64,000 bases of DNA from contig NC_088300.1 in the NCBI RefSeq assembly GCF_032854445.1, positions 79,397,084 through 79,461,083 on the forward strand, given 5' to 3'. The translations under genes were made by a program, and so were the position numbers. Position 1 is the stretch's first letter. Every line of letters begins with the position of its first letter. The stretch is from Liolophura sinensis (lineage: Eukaryota; Mollusca; Polyplacophora; Chitonida; Chitonidae). Positions 1 through 11,754 of the stretch are shown in pieces. The notes below the pieces were generated by a model, which was given only the letters and a program-made list of their open reading frames with translations, was not told the origin of the DNA and made no database searches.

Positions 1-64
1 CGCACTAGTGAAGTTTGTGAGTATTAGCGTACTTGTGAAGTTTTGGGGATATTGGCGTACTAAT

Positions 65-250
65 CAGTTTAAGTCCAACTCATGCTGGCTGCCTCTCTGG
101 GCGGGGAGGTCTTTCAGAAACCAGCAGATGGTCGTGGGCTTCCTCTGGGCATTGCCCAGTCTCCACCCACCATAATGGTGGCTGCTGTCGTATAAGTGAA
201 ATATTCCTGAGGATGGCGTAAAACACCAATCAAACAAATAAATAAATAAA
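65..250 (+). mobile_element. tRNA-derived SINE (type 1), 5'-truncated
   Basis: Begins at a B-box-like TTTAAGTCCAACTC, continues through the conserved body (ACCCACCATAATGGTGG and TCGTATAAGTGAAATATTC) and ends in an AAATA-type tail. It interrupts the 27-bp array. The same family recurs at 694, 12840, 29753, 31028 and 57538. Confidence 0.8.
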
Positions 251-693
251 ATTGGCGTAATTGTGACATTTTTGGTTGGGGGGGGGGGGTCGGTGGCGTA
301 CTTGTCAGGTGTGTGAGTATTGATGTACTAGTGAGGTTTGTGAGTATTGCCGTAACAGAGTTTTTTATGGGGGGGGAGTAGTGGCGATTGTGGATATTGG
401 GCGTACTTGTGAAGTGTGTGGGTATTGGCGTACTTGTGAGTTTTTTTTTGGAAGGTAGTGACGTACTAGTGGAAATTGTGGGTGTTGTAGTAATTGTGAT
501 TTTTTTTGGTGGGTAGTGGCGTAATAGTAAGGTTTGTGGGCATTGGGCTAATTGCGACGAGTGTGGATATTGGGCGTACTTGTGAAGTGTGTGGGTATTG
601 GCGTACTTGTGAGTTTTTTTGGAAGGTAGTGACGTACTAGTGGAGATTGTGGGTGTTGTAGTAATTGTGAGGTTTGTGGAGATTGGCGTACTT

Positions 694-786
694 ATTTTTT
701 TATCTATTTGATTTGTGTTTTACGCCGTACTCGAGAGTATTTCACTTATACGACGGCGGCCAGCATTATGGTGGGAGGAAACCGGG
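694..786 (-). mobile_element. SINE (type 1) 3' fragment
   Basis: Reverse-strand copy that keeps only the tail and the conserved core (TATACGACGGCGGCCAGC, ATTATGGTGG). It breaks off at AAACCGGG, where 27-bp array units resume. Confidence 0.8.
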
Positions 787-1935
787 TGTACTTGTCAGAG
801 TTGTGGGGTAGTGGCGCACTGGTGAAGTTTGTGAGTATTAGCGTACTTGTGAAGTTTTGGGGATATTGGCGTACTAATGAGGCTTTTGGGGACATTGGCG
901 TACTAAAGAGTGTTGGCGTACTTGTGGGTTATGGCGGACTTGGTGGGTTATGTGAGGTTTGTGGGTGTTCCCTTACTAGTGAGGTTTGTGGGTGTTTCCT
1001 AACTGGTGAGGTTTGTGGGTATTCCCTTACTAGTGAGGTTTGTGAGTATTGAGGTACTAGTGAAGTTTGTGGGTATTGGCGTACTAGTGAGATTTGCGGG
1101 TATTGGAGTACTAGCGAAGTCTGTAGGTATTGGCGCACTAGTGAGGGGTATTCCTTTACTAGTGTTGGCGTACAAGTGAAGTTTGTGGGTACTAGCGTAC
1201 TAGTGAGGTTTGCGGGTATTCCTTTACCAGTGAAGTTTACGGGTATTGACGCACTAGTGAGGTTTGTGGATATTGACGTTGTAGTGATGTTTGTGGATAT
1301 TAGCGTACTTGTTAGGTTTGTGTGCATTGGCGTACTAGTCAGGTCGGTTTGTATTGGCGTACTTGTGACGTTTGCGGGTATGGCGTACTAATGAGGTTTG
1401 TGGGTGTTGGCGTACTAGTGAGGTTTGTGGATATTGGCTTACTAGTGATGTTTGTGGATATTGTCGTACTTGTGAGGTTTGCGGGTATTGGCGTACTAGT
1501 GAGGTTTGTGGATATTGGCTTACTAGTGAGGTTTGCGGGTATTGGCGTACCAGTGAGGTTTGTGAATATTGGCTTACTAGTGAGGTTTGTGGATATTAGC
1601 TTACTAGTGAGGTTTGTGGATATTGGCGTACTTGTGAGGTTTGCGGGTATGGCGTACTAATGAGGTTTGTGGATGTTGGCGTACTAGTGAGGTAGGTGGA
1701 TATTGGCTTAATAGTGATGTTTGTGGATATTGGCGTACTTCTGAGGTTTGCGGGTATTGGCGTGCTGGTGAGGTTTGCGGGTATTGGAGTACTAGTGAGG
1801 TTTGTGGGCGTGGGCGTACTAGTGAGGTTTGTGAGCGTTGGAGCACTAGTGAGGTTTGTGGGTGTTGGCGTACTAGTGAGGTTTGTGGGTGTCGGAGTAC
1901 TAGTGGGGTTAACGGATATTGGCGTACTATCCATT

Positions 1936-4900
1936 TAAATGCCATTTTAAGATGTGGTGCGAGCTGAGTAAGATTTGTTTCTGGACCACTGTAATTACCG
2001 TCATCGCGACAATGAACACAATATTGGGAGACAGCAAACCACGACTTCAGTGCTCATTTTCTTGATATGACTTGATTAATTCAAAACGCCCGGTTACCTG
2101 ATTACTTTGTGTTTCATGATAAACGTGGCACTTGTACTGGAGAGAACAGCCCGTATGTGCTTCTTCGGCAAACCAGGGGAAAAGCTGATTGTTATAATGA
2201 ATATACATAATGGTTACCTGTAATAGATTTGGTTTTGTTTTGATTGAGGTTTTCATTGGGGTTTTCATTGGGGTTTAACGTCCTTTTCAGCATTGTCTCA
2301 GGTCATCCCTTTATAAATTTAACCGATTGACAGCAAGTATATTATTACATTTGTCTGATATCAATACAGGTATTTCAGAGGGTGCAGAGACATTCTTTAT
2401 GTTCCTATTCACACTGTGTGAGCTACAGTACAATATTTGACAGTTTAAAATGTGAAGTAAAGACGGCGGCACCTCTTGATCCGTTATATAAAAATCTGTT
2501 AGCACCTGTCGATACTGGCTTCTATATACGGTATAGTCTTTGTGTGTGATCATTAGAACCAGTCGCACCTGTGGGCAGAGCTCACAGTGCACAGGTGAAA
2601 GTGTTTTTGTTTTTTCATCTTCGCAGCAGGTATACTATATCCCTAACCACTTTCCGATGTATGGCCGCAAGCCATACAAGCAATAGATAGGCGGTATATC
2701 TTTGATAGGAGGCCCGCTCTACAAGGCCCTCTCTGTGATAGCTAAATGAAGTGTAAAACCAACAGCCTTGGGGATATATCTTTCTCAGCATGGTAGTACT
2801 ATCTAGACACGGTTAAGAAATGTTACAGTATTTTACCTCGGCATGTTAACAGTTTTTAATCAGGGTATACTATAGCGATAGTCTACAGGGGAAATGCGCT
2901 ACAATGACCGTCAAGAGGCGCTTTTATAGTACGTGTGTGAGGTTCAGTGTTTGTCCAAGCAGCAAGCCGGGTTATTGCCATTGTGAATATAAGAGTACTA
3001 CTACCCGCACTTTACTGAAGTTACCCTGTATATTAGATTAAAGAAGTCATTCCGAATCGATTTTACAAGGACATTTCCTTAAGAGCAATGAGCTGTTCGA
3101 GATATTTGAAATATGTTGAAATATTTAAATCACAAAAAAATATGTAAGTCCTTACAAACAAAATATATGCCTATTGACCACTGAAACCTTTGACAGGGAA
3201 TCAGCCGAAGTATGGTATTGAGATTTATAGTTAAAAAATTTAACACAGTATACAAGCCTTTCGAATCCTTCTCGTGTAGAGGGATAGCACGTGACATCAT
3301 CACCTCTCTGTACTATGAAAACTTTGTAAGGTTTTCTTGAATCCACCCGATCTCTGTCGTGTACGAGCGCTACATATTTATAAGGCTGTAATCCACCTGC
3401 AATTATCAAATGAATGAGATGATACCCTCTTATTGTCACTCGTATGCATGGCGGCATTGCGCTTTGTATTCTTCACTCTTTAAGCGCTAAATAGCATTTA
3501 AAAATCATTTGCAAACCATTTTTAAAGCATTAAATTTATTTTTAAAGCCTTAAAATAGTTTGTAATGTTTAACTAAACATTTTCAAAATTTTTCACCTTA
3601 ATTACTTTTAAAACTTTTAAAATGTGACGTAATAGGACTTTCTGGGAAATACAGTCTCCTCCCGTGGCCTTCCAGGGTAGGCCTGCTGCACTTTAATCAC
3701 GTTAAAAGCGACTTTGAAAATGACATTGATAGCTTTACAAGGTAGCATTAAAGATTTACAACTGATTTCCAAAGCTCTGAAAACACATTTATTTCAAAAG
3801 TTTTAAGATATGGAAAAAGGCATAACGACACCCATAAGGAATTTGTATTTTAACCATTGTGCTCTACAACAGTTTTTAAATTTGTTCCATATACCTCAAC
3901 CAAAAACCCAAGTGAAACACTTCCAATAAACGTAACAGACCAATCTATGATTAATGAAATGAACGCTAGTTTACACACTGTTTGTTTTTACAGTGTCTTG
4001 TAATCACAAAATAGATATTGGCTACCAACTCAACATCTTTTTTGAGTCCTCGTGTTGACGGTCTCGATCCCATGTGACAGAATGTGTTCGAAGTCGCAAG
4101 AACTTTCGATCAAAGGCCAGGCCACTAAATACTCGCGGATCACAAACTTTATCAACGTAACATGTAGACTGAAGACCAAAATGAAATTGACCGTGAGTGA
4201 GATATTAAGTACCAAGTTTCCAAATGCTTTTCTTGCGTTGGGACTGAAGGGTGTTACTAGTGAGCTGTTTGAAGTCAGGACAGGTAAACATCTTCAGCGC
4301 TAACAAGCCCTGCTGACAGTCTTCGTATTGCTGGACGGCCTCGGGCATTATCGTATTAGGATCACATCGAATTCGGATTCTGGCCACTATAAATGCCTAG
4401 CCTAACGGCTACTCGCTCTTAACTCACACTAGTAGCATACCTGTTTTGGGCCATTTTGTTGAACTGGTGTTGTGAAATTATTTTGACAGATCTTCGAATT
4501 CCACTAAAGACTGCTATGGCTCGGGGTAGTTTATGGTGTAATAGCACAAGAGGCATGTTTGTGGACATACGGTAAGCTGGCCACTTATTACATAAGGACG
4601 TGATCTTCGCGCGCAAGGGGCGTGTTTCCACCAATAGCTCTCAGCGTGTCCATTTACTCGCAAGCTAATCAATTGTACTGGCGAGCATTCGGACATTGTA
4701 TGGAGAGCTCAGATGATCAGCTGAGGCTATCTGACATCTGTTCATTGATACGTCATTAGCTGTGTGGTCGGAACGAATACGTGATAGAACCAAATCGAAG
4801 ACCGATTAAAGGATTACAGCTTTAATTGCAGCGCTGTCAGTCACTCATTGTTGATGCAAATTCATTACAAGCCTTTTTTTCGCAGCCATGATTTTATTGA

Positions 4901-5312
4901 TATGTGAGAATGAAATGAATGGAAGTTAAGTAGTATAGGTCATGATTATTTACATTTGAAGTAGCTGCGCCATTGTAAACCAGCTTGCCAAAAGTGTCCA
5001 ATTCTTGAGAGACGAATGCTAAGTGGTTCGCTTACTGTGCTTAAAACCGTGGGAAAGATTCACTTGTAATTGTTCATGTCTGTCAACAGTTGACAAGCAG
5101 TTTAATGTGTTCACGTTACTTTGTCAAAAGATATTTATATGAGCCGTCATAGTTTCTGTCGTATACCCTTTCTTCATTGTAATATGCAATCGTTTCTTGC
5201 CTAACTAGGCACAATGAAAGAAAGACACAGAGGAGTAAAGGGTAAAGCAATTCTGATACACCGACACTAAAACAACGAAGTCGAGACATGTATTCTTATG
5301 TTGTGTATAGGG
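1936..5312. other. Unannotated stretch, mostly AT-rich
   Basis: Mostly unique AT-rich sequence. At 2261-2290 the string GGGGTTTAACGTC resembles the tail end of the type 2 SINE. From 3480 to 3620 there are short degenerate repeats based on TTTTAAAGC. Apart from the small open frame at 3152-3457, nothing gene-like was recognised. Confidence 0.5.
3152..3457 (-). CDS. Small open frame, 101 residues, unknown
   Basis: An ATG-initiated frame of 101 residues with balanced composition and no low-complexity sequence, unlike the array-derived frames elsewhere. The middle is basic and polar (YVALVHDRDRVDSRKPYKVF). No signal peptide, transmembrane run or known motif was recognised. No splice sites, promoter or poly(A) signal were tied to it. 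It could be a chance frame, an exon of an undetected gene, or a transposon relic. Confidence 0.2.
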   Translation of the reverse strand: MPPCIRVTIRGYHLIHLIIAGGLQPYKYVALVHDRDRVDSRKPYKVFIVQRGDDVTCYPSTREGFERLVYCVKFFNYKSQYHTSADSLSKVSVVNRHIFCL

Positions 5313-5318
5313 TTTATT
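5313..5318 (-). terminator. Poly(A) signal of paralogue A
   Basis: Forward TTTATT reads AATAAA on the minus strand, about 170 bases past the stop codon at 5486-5488. Spacing and strand fit a 3' end for the minus-strand gene. Confidence 0.6.
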
Positions 5319-5485
5319 ATTGCGTAACAACTAAGAGGGTGACGAAAAACAAATGATATTTACAGATAACAAGAGGACCACAAACTACAACGTAATATGA
5401 GTACTAAATGATACTAGCAATTTCAGTTCGAACATAATTAAGGAAATAGCACCTTCTGAGGCTACAAATCATGACAAAGTCCGTG

Positions 5486-6406
5486 TTACTGATGTAACGG
5501 TTCTGAATGGAGTATAAGCTGTGGCTCAACCCAATTTGTTAACTTACAACGACCTGATGACGTCACGATCGCGTCAAAGCTTCCATTTTTCTTTACCAGC
5601 GATAGACAATCTCCCTCATAAGGAGCGAAGACATCAACAAGTGATGTAATGAAACAAGTGAACATGACTTTGTCGTCGGATTTTCGTCTGATTACCACCG
5701 GCACACATCCGATGACTAAGGAGATTGTTGTATTCACCTGAAACGTTTTAGTCTCTGTCTGCTCGCGCGATAGAAGTGTTGCCTTGGTAACGTGACCAGG
5801 TTTCACATTAAAGTTCCCTACTAAGTCCATATCGCTTACATTCACAAATTTTTGCTGCTTTGTGTTCGTTACACAGAGGGTTTGACTTTCGACGGTGGCC
5901 TGTGAAGTAGAGGAAAAGTCCTTTTCAGAAATAGCTACTTCGATATTTGTAAGATCGCCTAGGCAATAAATCTTGGCAAACTCCACAGATAACGTAGTTG
6001 TCGTGGGCTTTGCTGAGGAAATCGTATGATGTTGCACAGTTGAGGTGTTATTCTCAAAAACCATTGTCTCCATGGCCACTGGTTCATCAAAGTTCATAGA
6101 TACGCTCTTGTAAAAACATCCCGGACTTGCAGTTTTCTTTAAACGCTTAGACTGCCGAAGACTTCTGTTCGGCGTTCCGAAATCCACGGAATTTAGCAGT
6201 TCGTCCTCTGGTTCCATTTCCGTCATCGTCGTACAGTGGGAGAAGTTGAAAAAACTCCAGTGGAAATCCACGGAGAACTTCTCTCTCTTTATCAACAGCT
6301 TCTTTGCCTTGCCCATGGCCATGGAACTCAGATAACATTTCCAGGCGTAGTTTTGTATGATTTGTTCCAGGTTCAGCTGGCATTTCATCTTCTTCTGAGG
6401 ACCCAT
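5486..6406 (-). CDS. ETX/MTX2-like pore-forming family protein, paralogue A
   Basis: Complete 306-residue coding exon. The start is the ATG at 6406 because it aligns with the starts of paralogues B and C. The frame stays open 53 codons further upstream, but that part crosses a splice acceptor (TATTCAG, exon from 6413) and is probably intronic. Conserved with B: IIQNYAW (16-22), VDFHW (46-50), DFGTP (75-79), GCFYK (96-100), ENNTSTVQ (118-125), KPGHVTKATLL (202-212), IGCVPVVIRRK (232-242), FTCFITSL (249-256). The NNT..VQ string followed by a PGH-type turn and two amphipathic strands is the pattern of the ETX/MTX2 beta-pore-forming domain. No signal peptide is present, so a cytosolic or unconventionally released protein is inferred. 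The frame is intact. The family call is from pattern, not from a search; LIN-24-type proteins are the closest named group I can suggest. Confidence 0.75.
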   Translation of the reverse strand: MGPQKKMKCQLNLEQIIQNYAWKCYLSSMAMGKAKKLLIKREKFSVDFHWSFFNFSHCTTMTEMEPEDELLNSVDFGTPNRSLRQSKRLKKTASPGCFYKSVSMNFDEPVAMETMVFENNTSTVQHHTISSAKPTTTTLSVEFAKIYCLGDLTNIEVAISEKDFSSTSQATVESQTLCVTNTKQQKFVNVSDMDLVGNFNVKPGHVTKATLLSREQTETKTFQVNTTISLVIGCVPVVIRRKSDDKVMFTCFITSLVDVFAPYEGDCLSLVKKNGSFDAIVTSSGRCKLTNWVEPQLILHSEPLHQ

Positions 6407-7225
6407 ACTGTCCCTGAATATCCGACCTTGTCTCACCTGTGGGGAAGAATGGGAAAAGACCATATATAAAGACAAAACAGTTACTTTACTGTTTATAGGT
6501 GTGATTGGCTTTACGCGTGAGACTGCAGCTTGAACTTGGCTACTCAGGGAACGCCTAGAAAACACAGAAAGCCGATGTACAAGTTACAGACAACAGCGTG
6601 TACTGGTGAATTCTGAACACTAATGGATAGCAAGAATGGTAATGGTCGGGCATGAATTATGAAAGGCTTGTCTATCGTGCAAATGTCTTCATATCAACGA
6701 CATCAGGTACGCTCGACAAAGCTGATTAATTTAGTGATGTCTTTAATATTTCATACCCAGTAAATGTCTGTTTTTGATCTTTTCATTTACACTGAAACTT
6801 AATATCAACTCAATCAAAGCCAGGAGCAAGCCATTCAAAGTGTGTCGAATACATCCTATATGATTTCAGCGTTACTTTGCTGATACAGAAAATATTGCGT
6901 GTTGATATATTTCATTAAATAACTATCACGTCAAAGCTTGACCTTTTCATGCCAAAGTGAGAATAAAGGCTGTGTCGTGAATTAAACTGTGTGGGGAAGC
7001 CATGTGCTAAGATTCCCGGTGTAAATGTGGTACAATAACCTTCTGGGCCATAGCCTAGGGTATTAGCATAACAACGGCCTGTATGAGGTTTGAACAGATA
7101 AACCGAAAATTGCCGGGAGGTCGCATTCCATAACGCATGCTCACGCTAGAAGTCAACATCTGCTCTGTTTATGTTCACTTTGAATATGCTCGTGGTATTT
7201 GGTGTGTTCCAAAGGGTCATGGCTG

Positions 7226-7540
7226 TACAGTGTTGCCAATATATACAATATTGCCGTATCTATGTACAGTCTTGTCAATAAAAACAGTATTTATCGTATC
7301 TATGTACAGTGTTGTAGATATATACAATATATCCGTATCTATGTACAGTGTTGTCAATATATACAATATTGCCGTATCTACATAAGGTGCTGCCAATATA
7401 TACAATATTGCCATATCTATATACAGTGTTGCCAATATATACAATGTTGCCATATCTATATACAGTGTTGCCAATATATACAATATTGCCATATCTATAT
7501 ACAGTGTTACCAATAAATACAATATTGTCGTATACAATAC
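7226..7540. repeat. 39-bp minisatellite in intron of paralogue A
   Basis: About eight copies of a 39-bp AT-rich unit (ACAGTGTTGCCAATATATAC, then AATATTGCCATATCTATAT). The period is divisible by three, so open frames run through it on both strands. It lies inside the intron inferred between 7889 and 6414 of gene A. Confidence 0.9.
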
Positions 7541-7889
7541 GCCAATGATATCTTGTTTTTCAACTGCGTATTATGGTTCTCCGCATATAAAAAAAAATGG
7601 AAAATTGCGTAAAAAGTATGAGTGATTACGTCCTAACACCATTTCGGCAATAAATGGAGCCGGAGAGACTACATTCGAATAGAGCATCTGTATACGTATA
7701 GGTATGTACCTATGGGTATGTTAATGGCAGAAGTGATCGGCACTTAAGCTTCAACATGATACTCTCGTCCATGACGTGTGTAAATGGTCCACTGTTCCAG
7801 GGAAGTAGGAGAAGTCTAGCCGAAATCCGGACGTCTATATTGGTAGTTGTAAACAGGTCCTCTATGTTGAATAGAAAGGGAGAACTTAC

Positions 7890-8020
7890 CTGTATATTGT
7901 ACCAAACGTATATCCAGTGTGTGCATGCAAGAAAGGGGAAGTGTGGGTCCAAGGCTGAAGTGTTCGGCGGTGAGCTCTCCACTGAAGACCCGTATGGCAC
8001 ATCCGGAATTTAAGTGTTGA
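7890..8020 (-). other. Non-coding first exon of paralogue A (predicted)
   Basis: On the minus strand a consensus donor CAG/GTAAGT lies at 7890/7889. A TATA-like TATTTAAA sits about 30 bases before the inferred transcription start near 8020. Splicing to the acceptor before 6413 would place the paralogue A start codon 7 bases into exon 2. The exon contains one ATG that would join in frame with exon 2, so a short N-terminal extension cannot be excluded; B and C have no such ATG. Confidence 0.5.
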
Positions 8021-8046
8021 CTGAGCTGTTCGGGTAGGTACTGAGG

Positions 8047-8054
8047 TTTAAATA
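8047..8054 (-). promoter_or_regulatory. TATA-like box of paralogue A
   Basis: Forward TTTAAATA reads TATTTAAA on the minus strand, about 30 bases before the inferred start. Further upstream on that strand lie C-rich tracts (forward poly-G at about 8147-8170), as with paralogues B and C. Confidence 0.45.
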
Positions 8055-10266
8055 CCGAGGGAGAGGGATCAAGGATGCGCCCAGTACCCAGGTGGGGCCC
8101 GTCTGTGGTCACGGCACATTTCCCTTTAACAATACTGAGAGCAGGGTAGGGGGTTGGGGGGGGGGGGGTGGCGCTACATGCCCCAGGCTCTTTGACAGAC
8201 CCTCTCAGGAGGGACTGAATTAATTACCGTGTTTCCCTCTGCAGGAGATGTTTGGCGAAATGTTTTCCCCGTGGGTCGGGGATTCGTGTGCCTATTGTCT
8301 CCAAGACTGAAGCAGATACAGAGTTTTCTGTGTAGAGCCCATCTTCCAATCAGATCCAACACTTTGAAGTCATGCGCATGCTGGCGGAAATCCAGAGAGA
8401 GCTTGTTAAAATGTCTTTGTGGGTTTGTTATGGGGACAGGTTTCACCCAGATTCTTGACAACACATCAATGTAAGATTGTTAAGATTTGGTCTGTTTCAT
8501 ACAAATACTTGTCTCTCCCACCCCCTCCCGATACGTTCAGGTATTTCACAGATATGTCAGGGCTGTTTTTAGGGCAGTGTCTTCACAATATGTCTTTTCC
8601 GATACCACACATAGCTTTTCCCAATACTTTCACTTTGATTTCTGTTAAAATATTGCAATAAACTTAAGGGTTAAAGTATTCTTGTTGTTAAGTACTTTGG
8701 ATAACACTATTTTTTGAAACTTCAGTAAACAGTGATCATTATAATAGTTGAAATGATAAACAAATGACCGAACTGTGTACGCTATCAACCAGACATATCG
8801 TTCGCTAAATCCTTCTCTTCCTGTAAAACTCTACACTCATAACCATCAAGGAAAATAAATTAAAGTAACCAGTTGACGAGGCTGTCCTTTTAACACGGCA
8901 ACTAGACAGACACAGCTTACAATAATTAATCTTCCCGTTATGTTCTCTTTCCTGTATTTCAAATTTTTAAATTGAAAACAATCTTTTGTGAAATTACTAC
9001 ATTTGTTCCGTTCATTCGACAAATAATTAGGAAATATTAATACTATACAAGTTTATTTGTCATAACAATATGTAATGTTTTAATTAATCTATGGATATCC
9101 CGCTAATAGGTGCTAATGTAACGCCTGTAAAAGAAAGGTGAAATTAGTATGTATTGTTAATCGCTGAGGTGGTTATTTTCATTTATCTCGTCTACTCTTC
9201 TTGCTTTTGGTATAACAGTCATGGTGATAGTATTCATCTAACAAACATCCATCCACTTACACTTCTAAACGGTAGGTATAATAACAAACAAGTTGGATTT
9301 TTTTTGTATATCAACTTAAATCCTTAAACTTACTGATGGCAATAATGTTGGTTCTATGCCAAGCCTAATTAAAGAATAAAAACTTGATGACATTGATCAA
9401 TGACCGCTATACCCACCTGGGCTAATTCTTAAATCCACAAATCACTCATAGCAAAGACCCCTCCCAGGTACTTCCCGCGTCTCACAGCTCCTGTCAAACA
9501 AGTTCTGAATTTCCTAAGTTGAAAAGTCAGTTTACCTGCGTCTTACAGAAACTATAAATACATTCATCAGTTCTTTCTTAGATACAAGTCAGTCATTTCC
9601 ATTTCTAGTCAGTTTCATTTTCTTAATCATGGTTGTTGGCATATATAATTTAGGGAGACGCTGTGTATATAACACATATGAAATTAGTATGATTATTTAA
9701 CGATTTTTTTGCAGAGAAATTAAAATATTTGTTCATGAGGGAAAATGGTCATAAAAATGCGTTACTCCGTATCGCATACGTGGCTGACCCATATACCAGT
9801 CAATGCCGCTTGTCTTTGGAGTCACCGTGTATTCTGCTGTACAGTTCCATGAAGTTGTTAATCTACGTCAAACCGCTTCATACTCGGCTCATTTTCTATT
9901 TCTACCAAACAACAGAAGCGTAAGCCTTTTCGAACGTGTTTCATATAAACCTGTGCGAAGTTTTGCAAAGATTGGATATAATGCTGTATGTGTGAATAGA
10001 ATTTATCTTGTCACATCTGCAGTCCATGTGCGCGCTATGTGTAACCTCGTGCGATGAAAACCTGATTGATGTCCATACTTATACTGGTTATCCAAACATA
10101 AACACGTCTGATAGATTACTCCGTAAGTAATCAGGCATTGGCTAGCTGATCCAGCTTCTGTCGAGTTTGTTACACTCAGTTAAGTCTGGTTATATATTTT
10201 ACACAAATCTCAAAGAAAATACATACTGATCCTGGATTTATATCGAGCAGTGTTTGTGTTATCTTA
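8055..10266. other. Intergenic stretch without recognised genes
   Basis: Contains a poly-G tract at about 8157-8168 and then unique AT-rich DNA. No convincing exon, RNA gene or mobile element was recognised. Confidence 0.5.
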
Positions 10267-10372
10267 GGTCATACACAACAGTTCACAGATCATACACAAC
10301 AGTTCACAGATCATACACAACAGTTCACAGATCATACACAACATTTCACAGATCATACACAACATTTCACAA
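10267..10372. repeat. 21-bp minisatellite, about five copies
   Basis: Unit AGTTCACAGATCATACACAA plus C, nearly perfect; the last two copies differ by CAG to CAT. The short, homogeneous array suggests recent origin. Confidence 0.95.
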
Positions 10373-10658
10373 TCACATCTTGTCTACCTTGTACATGTAT
10401 GATTATAGAATGTATAGGCAATACCTACATAGGAATTGGTTGAACAGTTGGCATGTGCTGAGTGCTATACCGGATTATTCGAATTATTAAAGTAATATAT
10501 ACGAAATCTATGTATACGTGCTTAACCCCTTAACTCTGAACTGGACCTTGTAATCTTGAATAATTACAACACGAATTCCAAATCTCAACGACATGTCTGA
10601 AATATTGCCAATGTGGCGTTAATCCACATTAACGATCAGCATAGAGAGATCAGAGTTA

Positions 10659-11024
10659 TTGAGTGAGTGCTTAGGGTTTAACGTCTTACTTAACAAGATC
10701 CCAGTCATATGACGACGAAAGTCCTTGGAGTGCATGTAATGTGCATCCTTGTTGCAACACGGATTTTCATATCTAGTGCTGCTTCACTGAGACGACTTAC
10801 CGATGACAAGTAAGTAGCCCCACCCGAGCCATTATACTGATATGGGTCAACCAGTCGTTGCACTATCACCTTAACGCTGAACGCCAAGCGAGGAACCTTG
10901 TACTTCCTATTTTAAGGTCTTAGATGAGACCCTACCCAGAATTGACCCTGGATCTACCGTCCCAAAAGCGGACGCTCTACCGCCCCTAAAGCGGACGCTC
11001 TACAAACTGAGCCATCGCGACCGG
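10659..11024 (-). mobile_element. tRNA-derived SINE (type 2), near full length
   Basis: On the minus strand the tRNA-like head (CGCGATGGCTCAGTTTGTAG, 11020 downwards) is followed by a unique body. It ends in the type 2 tail that reads GTTAAACCCTAAGCACTCAC on the minus strand. A short internal duplication (AAGCGGACGCTCTAC twice, 10968-11002) lies in the head. Confidence 0.8.
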
Positions 11025-11225
11025 TTTGGGAGATGAGAGCAAGGAAACAGGGCTGGCCCGTTGTCAGTATAATGTCTTCCGCATGATACTTTAGTGACGG
11101 CAGCACTTTGATGGCCTGGACTCACCCAGCCATAAGAAGACACAGTACATGTACACACACCTAACGGATCCTCGTCGCCATATGAGTGAATAATTGTTAA
11201 GCACGACGTAAAATCCCAAGGAAAC
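11025..11225 (+). mobile_element. Second type 2-like SINE, joined head to head
   Basis: Plus-strand element abutting the previous one. It shares GGGCTGGCCCG.TGTCAGTATAAT, GGCAGCACT and a GTTAAG.ACGACGT tail with the copy at 36815-37121. It lacks the tRNA head, so the pair forms an inverted composite. Confidence 0.65.
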
Positions 11226-11754
11226 ATAGATATACATACAAGTATTGACTGGTATGCATGCGGAACATTTTACAGGTTTATTGTGGATTTAAGATACTAA
11301 ATATCCTCCAGATCATTTTAATTTCGTACAATAATGGTTAAAATATCCCAGGTATGGAAGAGAGTCGAACTTCTGAAGATAAGTGTTTGTCAAACGCTCA
11401 GTTATTAATTTCTGTTCACAAGGGGCCAAGATCTGCATGGTGCAATTTTTGAGATGTGGAATTTTATTGATGCATGTGAACGGTTCGAAAGAAGTTGAAG
11501 TAGCATGCACACAGCTACAGTGTACAGTGCTGTTCAGCAACTATATACACTGCTGTACAAGGTTACAATGGATACCGTACAGCTACTCTAGAGTACTTAC
11601 ATCGCAAGGAGGGGGTCTTACTGTGCTGATGCATGCGTTATCCCTCTATGCTACACATCTAATACCGATCACAAGGCCTTTGTTGAAAATATCATTCATC
11701 GCATTAGCAGGAATGAGACAATCTCTCTGTATACGTTGCTCTTTCCAAATATGC

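Larger units (their letters stand above)
1..1935. repeat. 27-bp minisatellite, interrupted by two SINE pieces
   Basis: The array is built on a 27-bp unit typified by GCGTACTAGTGAGGTTTGTG followed by GGTATTG. It is regular from about 1060 to 1920 and degenerate before 700. Because 27 is divisible by three, long open frames appear on both strands with a 9-residue period; these are by-products, not genes. A larger duplication of about 178 bases is visible (381-500 matches 559-671), and the window start (1-62) reappears at about 812-870. The array runs off the left edge. Confidence 0.95.

Noticed and set aside
6407-6565. N-terminal extension of paralogue A from an upstream ATG at 6565
   Set aside because: The added 53 codons span a good acceptor and have no match in paralogues B and C; they are probably intron.
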